From NCBI GenBank assembly GCA_022457065.1, contig JAJGBQ010000001.1, forward strand, positions 3,782,001 to 3,846,000: DNA of 64,000 nt, given 5' to 3'. This DNA comes from Curvularia sp. ZM96 (lineage: Eukaryota; Ascomycota; Dothideomycetes; Pleosporales; Pleosporaceae). Made by a program: the position numbers and the translations under genes. Below, piece by piece: positions 35,067 through 46,196 of the stretch. Below the pieces are notes generated by a model. That model searched no databases, was not told where the DNA came from, and saw only the letters and a program-made list of their open reading frames with translations. The first letter of the stretch is position 1, and each line of letters opens with the position of its first letter.

Positions 35067-35530
35067 GGCGGCGAGCGAGAGAATTGGTGAATTGGTAGTG
35101 TTGGGCGCAGGACTGAAGTAGAGAGTTTGCAGTGAGCTGAGCAAAAGAGGGGCTGTCTGTACAAGAAAGTCTTGTCTCGAATCGCGTCATATGAATGACT
35201 CCAGGCCAGTCATCCATCCAGGTTTACCATGGATCCATCCGATCTCGGGCGAGCCGTCAGTCTGGCTCTGGCACATCTCACAGGCGGTCCACGAAGTTAA
35301 TTACTCCGCATCGAATGCTATAGTGTGTATCCCGTGCGGGAGCATGCATCATGTACAGCGGTTGAGGATTTGCGGCTGTGTCCAATGGCAGGCGCAGGGA
35401 ATCCGATGACTGTGGCCGGTTTCGGTCCAAGGCACGGTGGGTCGGAATTTTTGGTCCAAACTCTGGGGAAAAGACGTCTGCCACCATCGCCGCCGCCGCC
35501 GCCGCCGTGTCCGTTTCTCTAGCACAAGCA
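35067..35530. promoter_or_regulatory. Shared SER1/LYS4 promoter
   Basis: 464 bp between the start codons of two amino acid biosynthesis genes. It contains a TGACTC hexamer (35196-35201), six bases of the seven-base TGACTCA site bound by Gcn4/CpcA. It also holds a GCC-repeat run (about 35489-35507) in the probable LYS4 leader. Confidence 0.6.
35196..35201 (+). promoter_or_regulatory. Candidate CpcA/Gcn4 site (TGACTC)
   Basis: Hexamer TGACTC followed by C rather than the preferred A. It is 130 bp upstream of SER1 and 330 bp upstream of LYS4. Both genes belong to pathways under cross-pathway control in fungi. One hexamer in a region this size has a fair chance of arising at random. Confidence 0.4.
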
Positions 35531-38096
35531 ATGGCAATGTCGTTACGGGCAGCGCGCCTGCTGGGCCGCAGGCAGATAGCAGTATGTTTTCCAGCACACT
35601 CTAACCTTCGCCATCTAATCTCGCATCCAGCCCCGGGTGAGCGTTGCTTTCCGCGCCTCTCCGCAACCGACTCGATTCCACGTCGCCCCGCGAGCCTTCT
35701 CTGTCTTCACAAGCCGACGCGAGTCCCAGGATGTGTTCCCCTCAATGCGGGAGAGCCCTGCCGCCAGCTTCCTCTCGTCGCTTAACGAGACGCCCAAGAC
35801 TCCTCAGACCCTTACAGAAAAGATTGTCCAGCGGCATGCCGTAGGCGTTGCGCCGGGCAAGGTCCTTCGTTCAGGCGACTATGTGACGCTGCAGCCGCAT
35901 AAGTGCATGACACACGACAATTCGTGGCCCGTGGCGCTCAAGTTTATGGGTATCGGGGCTACCAAGATCAACGACCCCTCGCAGATTGTCATGACGCTCG
36001 ACCACGATGTCCAGAACAAGTCCGAGAAGAACTTGAAGAAATACAACCAGATCGAGGAGTTCGCCAAGAACCAGAACGTCGTATTCTATCCTGCAGGACG
36101 TGGCATTGGGCACCAGATCATGGTCGAGGAGGGTTATGCGTGGCCAGGCACCCTGGCTGTGGCTTCTGACAGCCACTCAAACATGTACGGCGGTATTGGA
36201 TGTTTGGGCACTCCGGTCGTGCGAACAGATGCTGCGAGCATTTGGGCAACCGGCAAGACGTGGTGGCAAATCCCACCTGTCGCAAAGGTCACGCTCAACG
36301 GCAAAATGCCTGCGGGTGTGACTGGCAAGGACGTTATCGTCGCGCTGGCCGGACTTTTCAACAAAGACGAGGTTCTCAACCATGCTATCGAGTTTACTGG
36401 AACCGACGAGACGCTCGGCAGTATCCCCATCGACGACCGTCTTACCATTGCGAACATGACTACTGAGTGGGGTGCTCTGACTGGACTGTTTCCCATTGAT
36501 GCCACACTCCATGGCTGGCTCCGAGCCAGAGCCACGCTAGCAGCCATGGGAGAAGGCCAGGCCAAGGACCACCACCAGCAACAGTTCATACACGAGCGCA
36601 TTGACAAATTGTTTACTGCCACTGGCATTGTTGGTGAGAAGCTTGGCCACATCTTCAAGCCTGCGCTGGCTGCGGATAAGGGTGCTGTGTACGCTAAAGA
36701 GCTGTTCTTGGATCTTTCTACATTGTCCCCATATGTCTCAGGCCCCAACTCCGTCAAGGTTGCCACTCCTCTGCTTGAGTTGCAGAGCCAAAACATCCCC
36801 ATCAACAAGGCCTATCTTGTATCGTGCACCAACTCGCGTGCTTCTGATATTGCCGCTGCCGCAAACGTCTTCAAGGATGCGGCCATTCTGAACGATGGCA
36901 AGATCCCTAAGGTCGCAGACAACGTCAAATTCTACATTGCGGCTGCTTCTATCCCAGAACAAAAAGCTGCAGAGGAAGCAGGCGACTGGCAGACTCTCCT
37001 AGAGGCAGGCGCCGAGCCGCTACCTTCGGGTTGTGGTCCTTGTATTGGCCTTGGCACTGGTCTTCTTGAACCAGGGGAGGTTGGCATCAGCGCAAGTAAC
37101 CGCAACTTCAAGGGTCGCATGGGCTCTCCTGATGCGAAAGCGTACTTGGCTAGTCCTGAAGTCGTTGCAGCAAGCGCGCTTTCTGGCAAGGTTTCTGGCC
37201 CTGGATGGTACCAAGCTCCCGAAGGTTACGAGGGTGTTCGACGAGGAGAAGGCGACGGTGTTCCGGCCGAAGAGCGCATGATGACTATCGAAGACATGCT
37301 TGAGAAGGCAATCAAGGATGCCGAAGCTGCCATTGATACCTTTGGCAGCACTGAAACTGAAGCTCAGTCAGCGAACGCATCCGTGCCTGCAGGTTCGGAG
37401 GCTGAAACTTTGACCGAGATTCTGCCAGGCTTTCCGGAGAAGATTAGCGGCGAGATTGTCTTCTGCGACGCCGACAACATCAACACAGATGGCATCTACC
37501 CTGGTAAATACACGTACCAGGACGACGTAACGCGCGAAAAAATGGCTGAGGTATGCATGGAGAACTACGACCCCAGCTTCGGCCAGGTAGCCAAGGCCGG
37601 CGATGTCCTTGTTACAGGCTTCAACTTTGGATGCGGTAGCAGTCGTGAACAGGCCGCAACCGCCATTCTGGCCAAGGGAATTCCTCTGGTAGTTGCCGGC
37701 AGCTTTGGCAACATCTTCAGCAGGAACAGTATCAACAACGCATTGATGGGTGTCGAGGTACCCAAGCTAGCCAACCGTCTTCGCGAGGTGTTTTCATCAA
37801 ATGATGCTTCTTCGTCCCAACAAGCCAGCAAGGAGCCCTCAAACAACAGCGAATCGCTCGACTCGCCACCACCAGCGGCTGCCGCTCAACCCAGCCAAGC
37901 TAAGCAGCTGACACGCCGCACTGGATGGACCTTGGAGTGGGACGTCCGAAGAAGCACTGTTACTGTCCAGGAAGGACCAAACGGCCCCAAGTGGAACGTC
38001 AAGGTTGGCGAACTGCCGCCTAATGTTCAAGAAATCATTGCTCTCGGTGGTTTGGAAAACTGGGTCAAGAAGGAGATCGGCAGTCCTCCATCGTGA
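35531..38096 (+). CDS. LYS4: Homoaconitase, mitochondrial (lysine synthesis)
   Basis: Converts homocitrate to homoisocitrate via homoaconitate in the alpha-aminoadipate lysine pathway, using a [4Fe-4S] cluster. Exons 35531-35581 and 35631-38096 join across a 49 bp intron in phase 0 to give 838 aa. The 51-nt first exon (MAMSLRAARLLGRRQIA) plus the next ~35 residues form a basic presequence. Cluster cysteines are C416 (SCTNSR), C485 and C488 (SGCGPCIG). NINTDGIYPGKYTYQDD separates homoaconitase from ordinary aconitase. A low-complexity Ser/Gln/Pro/Ala insert of about 45 residues lies near 37790-37915, between the swivel-domain core and the C-terminal strand. It makes the protein longer than the yeast enzyme. 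Confidence 0.94.
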
Positions 38097-38288
38097 ACGG
38101 CGTAACGAGCGATGAGTTAGGCTTGTAAAACTTTTTGTATACCCAGTTAGAAAAGGCATGGGCGGCGTTGAAGAATCGTTCAAAGAATATATCATTGTTG
38201 AATGCATGATTACGGCTGGAGCAGTGAATTGACTACATTTCTGCAAACACCCGAATTCGCCTCTAGTACTATTATACACTAGGTTTGA

Positions 38289-39125
38289 TCATCTGTGGTA
38301 CACAGGCATACCCTTCTCCCACCCTTTCAATCTACAGCAATGCCAGGTATCAGTCTCACTCGTCCCCTGTCCTGCACCACTCTTTTGATCGATACTCGCA
38401 TACACGCTCCACCCCTCTTCCTCCAACATCTCCATCAACGACATCAGCAGCTCCCTAACTTGCATCGTCGTCTTTCCCGTAGGCGACCATGGATAGCCGT
38501 GCAGCTCAAATTCCCATACTCCCGGGGCATACTCGCTCTGCTCCTTGATCCAGTCACTTCCTATCCTTTCAGGCAATGTTGCATAGACCGAAGCCGGGCA
38601 ATCGATGAACCTCAAACGGCTCTGCCTTGAAAACGCTATACTGCACCATTCATGACGCGCAGGGGGTGGAGATTGATAGCGAAAAAGCAGCGTATCTTTA
38701 TCAGTACCTGTCTTGCTGATATCGGTATTGAGCGTAAGGATCCAGCCCCATGAATGCAATGTCGAAAAGACGCCTTTGATCAGACGACGGGCATCAATAG
38801 CGTCTTTTCCGTAGCCCGCCCACGGATAGCCTCCTAGCTTGATCTCGTGCGAGTTTGCATAAGGCCGCTCTGAGGAGATTCCTTTAGGCCAGTTGGACAG
38901 AATGGCGCTGCGACAGGCGGAGATGACGGGCTCAGGGAAGCGGAGAAAGCGGATACGGTCGTCCAAGTGCAGGGAGAGGGATGCAAAGCGCGTTGTGAAG
39001 GGTGGTACTGGGGACGAGGATGCAGATGTGTAAGTTGGGGCGAGTGCCGTACCGCCTTGGTTAAAATCCATAGACTCATGTTTTGAGTGCCCTGATGGCG
39101 ATTTCCCACGAATCCTGTCAAACAT
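38289..39125 (-). CDS. Uncharacterised fungal protein with two copies of one domain
   Basis: An intronless gene of 278 aa, starting at an ATG (MFDRIRGKSPSGH). I recognise no named family. After a Ser/Pro-rich N-terminus of ~50 residues, the protein holds two similar units of about 95 residues (about 56-150 and 168-262). Both show R-x-RF near the start, then E-x-x-L-x-GYPW followed by G-K or G-x-GK, a helix with an Arg and several Leu, then GW with an alternating strand containing Asp, and finally a (T/S)-x-x-DT ending. No signal peptide or membrane helix is seen. Similar proteins may exist in other fungi, but I cannot name them. The gene ends 192 bp from LYS4 in convergent orientation and diverges from GGC1. 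Confidence 0.75.
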   Translation of the reverse strand: MFDRIRGKSPSGHSKHESMDFNQGGTALAPTYTSASSSPVPPFTTRFASLSLHLDDRIRFLRFPEPVISACRSAILSNWPKGISSERPYANSHEIKLGGYPWAGYGKDAIDARRLIKGVFSTLHSWGWILTLNTDISKTGTDKDTLLFRYQSPPPARHEWCSIAFSRQSRLRFIDCPASVYATLPERIGSDWIKEQSEYAPGVWEFELHGYPWSPTGKTTMQVRELLMSLMEMLEEEGWSVYASIDQKSGAGQGTSETDTWHCCRLKGWEKGMPVYHR

Positions 39126-39767
39126 GATGGTGTTGCGGTTTGGGGAATTAGAGTTGGAGTAGCAGTTTGGAGGCTGCGTATGCTAACGACGATGGCTTTA
39201 TATTCTTGCGGAGATGATTGCACGCCTGATGTCTTGCTGTCAAGAATCTTTAACATCACATGCCTGCTGAGGCTGTGCTTGAGAGTGAGAGGGCTAAGCT
39301 ATATGAGGTAGTAAGTCTTCATAGGGGTGAAGGCATGGTGTCTTCTCGGCGTAACGACCCCACCTTTCTGTATAACTTGGAACGTACAATTCAATCAGCT
39401 TGTATGCTGACAACAAATATCTTTTTGGTTTTTGTAGAAAGCACAGTAGCGACAGAATATACAAATGCAACAAGATTCTCATTGAAATACCATCACCTGG
39501 TGTTGCATATGTTCCTGTCAGGATGGAGTAGGGGAACCCCAGCCCCAGGATTTCCATCGGATAGCGGGGCTTGACGGACGGGGCGACACCGGCGGACTTT
39601 GCGCTCGCTTCCCCCGATGACTTTTTTTCTGGGCTTTCGTTGAGCATCTTATCTGTAGCTCCGATTTCTCACTGTTCGGTCGCCCAATTGCTCTGCGCTG
39701 CAAATTCCCTCTTCCACCTAGCCAGCCCTTCTCGTATCTTTTTTTGTCGTCGCACATTTTCCCTACA
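39126..39767. promoter_or_regulatory. Shared divergent promoter, two-repeat gene and GGC1
   Basis: 642 bp between start codons. Pyrimidine-rich sequence lies just before GGC1. No recognised motif. Confidence 0.55.
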
Positions 39768-40929
39768 ATGACGCCATCACCTTCAGAAGCCGTAGCGAAA
39801 GTTGCGCAGGCTGCGTCGGGCACCAACTCGTCGGCCAAGGTATACAAGAGGGAGTCCAACACAGCCAGAGTTCTGGGTGCAGGTACATAAGTCTCCTGGT
39901 AACTCAATTTTCAAGTCTGACAGTTGTAGGATGTGCGGGAATTGCAGAGCTCATGGTGTTCCACCCAGTCGATACCACGGCGAAGCGATTGATGAGCAAC
40001 ATTGGCAAGGTGCGATACAATGGTACGATGCACGGCGACGCTATCTGACCCTGCGCATATAGATTGAGTCCGCCTCGCACTTGAACAAGGTCGTCTTCAG
40101 AGATATGGCCTCGGCCTCGGTACCCAACCGATTCCTGTCTCTCTTCCCCGGTCTCGGATACGCTGCAGCATACAAGGTACATGACATAACTCAGAAGTAG
40201 GAGAGGGCCTCAATTGACAATGCCAGGTGCTCCAACGAGTGTACAAGTTCGGTGGCCAGCCTTTCGTCAGGGACTACCTCGCGCACAACCACGGCGACAG
40301 CTTTGACCGCACATTTGGCAAGGGCAACGGCAAGGCGATTATGCACGCGACCGCAGGTTCGATCATCGGTATTGGTGAAATCGTTCTCCTGCCCTTGGAC
40401 GTTCTTAAGATCAAGCGACAAACAAACCCAGAGGCTTTCCGAGGCCGAGGACTGGTGAAGATTGTCTCTGACGAGGGCTTTGGGCTTTACCGTGGTTGGG
40501 GATGGACGGCAGCACGTAACGCGCCCGGGTCATTTGCGGTACGTGCAACGATCATGTGTGAGAAACAAGGTACAAAAACTGACGTCGTCACAGCTGTTTG
40601 GTGGTTCCGCCGTTGCCAAAGAATACCTCTACAAGCTGTCAGACTACAACTCGGCGTCGTGGATGCAGAACTTTGTCGCATCCATCGCTGGTGCTAGCGC
40701 TTCGCTTGTCGTCTCTGCTCCTCTGGATGTCATCAAGACGCGTATCCAGAACAGGAACTTTGAGAACCCAGAGAGCGGCTTCAGGATCGTGTCCAACATG
40801 ATCAAGCACGAGGGTTTCACTTCCTTCTTCAAGGGACTGACACCCAAGCTGCTCATGACTGGCCCCAAGCTCGTCTTCTCCTTCTGGTTGGCACAAACGC
40901 TGATCCCTGCGTTTGGCAAGATAATGTAA
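39768..40929 (+). CDS. GGC1: Mitochondrial GTP/GDP carrier (Ggc1/Yhm1)
   Basis: Inner-membrane carrier exchanging GTP for GDP and, in yeast, affecting mitochondrial iron balance. Five exons (39768-39882, 39930-40009, 40063-40176, 40227-40538, 40594-40929) join across introns of 47-55 bp to give 318 aa. Three mitochondrial-carrier signatures are visible: HPVDTTAKR, LPLDVLKIKR and APLDVIKTRIQ, one per tandem repeat of two helices. RESNTARVLGAGCAGIAELM near the N-terminus is typical of Ggc1 rather than other carriers. All phases agree. The gene runs in the same direction as YPT1, with 593 bp between coding ends. Confidence 0.92.
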
Positions 40930-41522
40930 TTTTGTAGGCTGGATGTGATGTGGCTGATGTATGTACTATATGGGAAGCGCGGGGCTATCACCATGGGCGC
41001 CTGCGACTGACAGGCTGGGCTGCGTCTAATGTAACGACGTACGATAGACCGGGCACTTTTGGAAGCGAACTACACATTCTCCATTCTCTCAAAGACTAGG
41101 CTGTGGATGGGTACACATGTGAAACCACGCCGAGGGTGCGTCCTTTGTCACGTGCGTGCGTCCACCAACACGGCCCTGGCTTATCGCGAGCGCCGTTTTG
41201 CTTATTGCATTTGAGTGGTAACGGGCTTGCGGACTGCAAGTCACATGTCGGACAGTGCTGCGGCAGTCTCACTAGGGTAGGCTAGGCGGCGGTCAGGCTG
41301 CTGTGAACGTGATGTTCTTTGGCGCGAAGGGATCCATCCGGGGCTGTGCCAAGCTGCCTACTTCACATCTGGTGTCCGCAGGGCACCTCTCATCATCTAC
41401 TACTACTTCCACCGTCCACCCCCGACGACGCGCGATACCCCACTGCCTCTAGACAACCTCTTTTTCTCAACCCACGCCTTCTAGTCCTTGCTTTTGCCAT
41501 ATCCCCTGTAACGCCCGCAACC
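40930..41522. other. YPT1 upstream region
   Basis: 593 bp holding the GGC1 3' end and the YPT1 promoter. The stretch before the YPT1 ATG is C/T-rich. No other gene seen. Confidence 0.55.
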
Positions 41523-42474
41523 ATGAACCCCGAGTGGTACGTAACCTCCGTGCGAAGCCCACCGCCACAGTCTGAGAGACGATGACGATGTAGCCGGGTA
41601 TAGAGCCATGCTGACTTGAGCTATTACAGAGTGCTGTCCTTGCCCTGCAGCCCACATTCGACGCTGCCGTTCACGCTTGCACAACAGCCTGCTGACGCTT
41701 CTCGGCACAATAGATACGACTATCTCTTCAAGCTCCTCCTCATCGGAGACTCTGGTGTCGGAAAGTCGTGCTTGCTCCTCCGTTTTGCCGACGACACATA
41801 CACTGAGAGCTACATCTCGACCATCGGTGTCGACTTTGTGCGTCTGCCCGGACACTCGCTGCTTGTGCCTGCCACAGACTAACATGGACTAGAAAATCCG
41901 GACGATCGAGCTCGATGGCAAGACTGTGAAGCTGCAGATTGTGTGTACACCTGATGAATGCACGGGTTTTGGGTGCGAGTGCTGACAGTGTTTCTAGTGG
42001 GATACTGCCGGTCAAGAGCGTTTCCGCACCATCACCTCCTCCTACTACCGTGGCGCTCACGGCATCTGCGTCGTCTACGATGTCACCGATATGGACTCAT
42101 TCAACAACGTGAAGCAGTGGCTACAGGAGATTGACAGATACGCTACCGAGGGCGTCAACAAGCTGTTGGTTGGCAACAAGTCCGATATGGCTGACAAGAA
42201 GGTTGTTGAGTACACCGTAGCAAAGGTACGTCCACATGTATATCCCTCTGCAAAATCCAGCTTCTAACGGCATTCATAGGAATTCGCAGACAGCCTGGGC
42301 ATTCCATTCCTGGAGACCTCCGCAAAGAGCGCCACCAACGTCGAGCAAGCTTTCCTTACCATGGCCCGCCAGATCAAGGAGCGCATGGGTACCACAACCG
42401 CCAACACCAAGCCCACAGTCCCTATCGGGCAAGGTCAGGGCGTGCAGAGCGGATCCGGTGGCGGCTGCTGCTAG
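41523..42474 (+). CDS. YPT1: Rab GTPase Ypt1 (Rab1)
   Basis: Small GTPase that controls ER-to-Golgi traffic and autophagy initiation. Five exons (41523-41533, 41714-41837, 41893-41940, 41998-42225, 42280-42474) join to 201 aa. The 11-nt first exon gives MNPE with the next base, then [18 protein letters not shown]. Nucleotide-binding motifs are GDSGVGKS (15-22), the switch-[16 protein letters not shown] (62-68), NKSD (121-124) and ETSAK (149-153). The C-terminus GGGCC is the double-cysteine prenylation signal. The first intron is long (180 bp) with a weak donor, gtggta; a stronger gtacgt lies 3 nt downstream but, with the normal acceptor, would create a stop codon. Other introns are 54-57 bp. 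Confidence 0.94.
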
Positions 42475-43397
42475 AGAGAGGAAGAGAAGAGTTCAAATGT
42501 GTCGGAGAAACGTATAAGCGTTCAAGAACGAGTGAGATACGACGTGGGCGCCTGATTTTGGGTCTACATGCGATTCCGAGAAGCGGAGTGGTACTACCTT
42601 AGTGCGCACTGATACAAGACGGCCGTATTCTCCCCTTCGTCACCACCTCTCTGTCTCCCTCTCAGTCTTTGTGCTAGCATGGCGACGCAACTCGCTTAGA
42701 ATGGGGGCTCTCGTTTGGATTTCGGGATATGCTGGTTTCTGCATTGCAATTTGTGATGGCCGCTAGGTCCTCTGTTTCCTTCGGTGCGTTCTAGGTGTTC
42801 TTAATATGGACAATTATACTTTATCCCAGAGCTTCTTGCTTGCTTGGCATGTCGATGTGTAATGACGTACTGACACACAGCGGGCATCCTTGTGGTGGCG
42901 CCCAAAAGCAAGTTCCTAGTCGACGGTGCTTTGATACCCATGATACACCGAAAACCCCACCTGCTGCATTTGACTTGACCAGAGCAGATGTAGTATGCAT
43001 ATGTTTTCTTTTCTAATCTCAAATCCGTCTTTGATGGCCCTTTGGCTATGTGACATGTGCGGTGTATGTAAAAGCTCGCTCCTTCCCGTTTCGGGTAACA
43101 AGTTGAAAAGTCGGCGCCAACCTACTGCGCGTCTCTTTCAGGCATCCACGTCGAACACCCGGACCGAGTCTAAACAGCATGTTCGCGCTTTGAGTCCTTT
43201 TCTTCTTCTTCCCTTTTCCTCTTAATCTTATCTATTTGTAGGACTGTACTGGTACTCGCAGTATCTTATTCCACACTTCCTACCTCCTCGCTCGTCAGCA
43301 CTACGTACATCAACATTCGCTTCCGTGACGCTGCCGTATATCCGTGAATGACGACCTTGCTGTTTTTCCGCCCCAACGCCGCATTTTCCACAGCAGA
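42475..43397. other. Intergenic, YPT1 to MFS gene
   Basis: 923 bp with the YPT1 3' untranslated region and the promoter of the next gene. No supported coding sequence. Confidence 0.55.
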
Positions 43398-44930
43398 ATG
43401 TCTATCCACCGGGGCATTCTCCATGCTTTACAATGGCTCTCCCAGGAATTCGGTCTCTCGACCATGAGAAAAACCGGCAAGGACGTCTACCTCATCGTTC
43501 TCGCGCGCTACCTCCGACTCTTCGCGTACGGCGCCGTAGCCCTTATTCTCGCACTTTTCTTCCAAGAGCAAGGCTTCTCGGACGAGCAGATTGGCGCGTT
43601 CATGACGCTGACTTTGCTCGGGGATGTGGTGATTAGTTTGCTGCTTACGCTTGTTGCGGATGCGCTGGGGCGCAGGCGCACGTTGCTGCTGGGTGCGGTG
43701 TCCATGGCTATTTCGGGCGCTGTGTTTGCAACTACGAGTAACTATCTATTGTTGCTTCTCGCGGCCATTGTGGGTGTGATTAGTCCGACGGGAAATGAGA
43801 TTGGGCCGTTTAGAGCGGTGGAGGAGTCGACGTTGGCGCATTTGGTGGATGAGAAGGAGAGAGCCGATGTGTATACTTGGTATGTTGTTCTGGCTGTTCT
43901 GGGGACGTCGACAGGGCTGGCTGTTGGGGGTGTTGCGGTCGATAGGTTGCTGGGTATGGATGGCTGGACGGCTTTGGATGCGTACCGTGCGATTTTTTGG
44001 ATTTACACGGGTGTTGGGTGCGTCAAGGCGTTGATGGCACTCTGTATGAGCCAGAAGTGTGAGCATGATTTCAAGAGTGATAAGAAGAAGGCTGCTCGTG
44101 CATCGGGTGAGACTGAACCACTGCTGGATGGAACCCGTAACAGCGCCAGTGCGGATGTACCCGCTCAAGAGGAGGGACCTGTGAAGTCTGAAAATAAGAG
44201 GAGGTTCTGGCACTCAATCAGCACAATATCGAAACCTAGTCGTGTAGTACTAGTCAAGCTTTGCAGCTTGTTCTTCCTCGATTCTCTGGGCTCGGGCATG
44301 GCTCCGTTCAGTCTAATCAACTACTATCTGGACCGGAAGTTTAATCTGCCGAAAGGAAAATTGGGGGGCATCATGTCGGCAACTTGGTAAGTCTTAGGAC
44401 TTATTATTTGTCCCGCTGGCTGACTGATCTTCAGGTTCGTCTCGACTTTTGGTAATGTCTTCTCCTCTAGTCTGGCCAAGCGCCTCGGCTTGATCCAAGC
44501 GATGGTATTTACTCACCTGCCATCCTCTGTGTTTCTGGCTCTACTTCCTGTTCCATCTGGTCTCGCTCCAACTATCTTCCTACTCGTGGCTCGCTCTGTA
44601 CTTAATTCTATGGATCAAGCGCCTCGGTCGGCGTTTCTCTCGATTGTCGTCCTGCCAGAAGAGCGAACGGCGGTCATGGGTGTAGTCAATATTCTCAAGA
44701 TACTGAGTCAGAGTAGCGGGCCGAGTCTCACTGGTCTCCTTGCTGGTAACAATCATTTCTGGGTTGCGTTTGTGGCGGCAGGCTGCCTGAAAGCAGTGTA
44801 CGATGTCTTGTTACTGGCATTTTTTGGGGGCAGAGTAGAGTCACGAAAGCATACGATTGACCAAGATGAGAACAGACAAGAAACAGATGGGGATACAGAG
44901 GAAAGTGCAGCTGGGGCTTCCCACAACTAG
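43398..44930 (+). CDS. Major facilitator superfamily transporter, substrate unknown
   Basis: Exons 43398-44386 and 44435-44930 join across a 48 bp intron (W codon split) to give 494 aa. The frame is open upstream, but the first ATG is 43398. Twelve or so hydrophobic segments are visible. The MFS loop 2-3 motif appears as LLTLVADALGRRRTLL after the second helix. A charged cytosolic loop of about 60 residues separates the two halves (about 44050-44210), and the C-terminal tail is acidic. FLSIVVLPEERTAVMG in the C-terminal half occurs in a widespread uncharacterised fungal MFS group. I cannot name the substrate. No neighbouring gene hints at a pathway. Confidence 0.82.
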
Positions 44931-46196
44931 TAAAGCTGGAAATCAAACCGAGCTCACCTACGCTATCAATACAGTGAATAATGAGTAACTGTAGCAACTA
45001 CAGCTACTTTAAAAGGAGAGCCGCAAGTGCTAAGAATACAACAAAGAATGAGTAACTACGGCAACTTCAATCACTTCTAAAAGCAGTGATTTGCTGTAAT
45101 GTAGGGTAGTTTTGTAGACTGCCGTTTCCCGGCTTCCCCAGTTGTGGAAGACATGGGGAACGGACCGATGTCCAGAGGTCAGCTTGACGGCCGGTGGCAC
45201 GAGCCCTGTATAGTGAGGGTACGGTAGACGTCTGCTGTTTGGCATATGCCCTGCCAAGGTTGGGGTCGGATCGTTGTTGTCAAACTCTATACACGTTTCT
45301 AGCCAAACTACCGATTCAAAAGAAGTCAACCGAGTACTCTAGTTACATTCGTTCACCTTGTAATTGGTTCCTTTTTGCCGAAGAACTCTCCGCTTCAGCA
45401 TCCAACGACATGGTGCGTAATGGGCCAGAAGATTCCACCAAGCCTTCGTCAAGGAACGTCAAGCGATGTCAAACGTTGGAGGCTCTACCTCGGCGAACAC
45501 CTTGGCATGGCTTTTGGGCTGACACGCTACCTACTGTCTCTCTCTTGGCGGCAATTCTCTCCGACTCACTTCCGTACTTCTTCGCCGTATTTTGCACTTC
45601 CCCATCATCACTTCCCCACACTTTCGGCGTTTGCGGGCGCCCCAGAAATGTCTCCCGCTGACTGGAGACCAATGGAACGGTCAGCCATCAGCGGGCAATC
45701 CTCCGCTCATCGGCTTTTGCTCTGCTAGCCAAGCGAAATGCATGTACGCGGCACCCGCCAGACATGCCGACGATGGCCCCTTTCCGAGCTTTCACCACGG
45801 CCGGTAAGATGTCTAACCGCTTCGCAAATGGTCACATGTCTGCCAGTCCAATCAAGAGCCCATGGCAATCGGGAGAGACGACTTGCTCCACTTCTTCGCA
45901 CGCGACCATGACCCTGGGTACGGCCAACGCTTGGAGCTGCGCTTGGCCCGAACCATGCACTAGACCCCGCAAAATTTTTATGCTTAAAGACCGTCGCATA
46001 TCCTTACCAGACCCAATGTCACGGTAGCAATCTTCCCCAGATTCCTTCTTTTCTGTGTGACAGCAGTGTGGAGCGCGCGTGCTGCAGGACCCTCTTCCCC
46101 TCATTTGTTCCCCACTATTGATTTGCCCCGAAACCTGGTCCTCAGGAACGTTTCTCCCCTCGGTCCGATTGCTGCGTGGTAAACACTCACTTCACC
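44931..46196. promoter_or_regulatory. Upstream region of the sugar permease
   Basis: 1.27 kb before the permease start. Two CCCCAC hexamers (45614-45619 and 46110-46115) read GTGGGG on the other strand, which fits the SYGGRG site of the carbon repressor CreA. Such short sites arise often by chance. Confidence 0.35.

Noticed and set aside
34614..35090. 158-codon plus-strand frame
   Set aside because: Antisense shadow of SER1.
35066..35144. Upstream in-frame ATG for SER1
   Set aside because: It would add 26 residues before the family's conserved start. A mitochondrial form cannot be excluded, but nothing supports it.
43344..43397. Frame extension before the MFS gene
   Set aside because: It opens with GTG; the first in-frame ATG is 43398. 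The same reasoning set the starts of the GH55, IWS1, PABA synthase and sugar permease genes.
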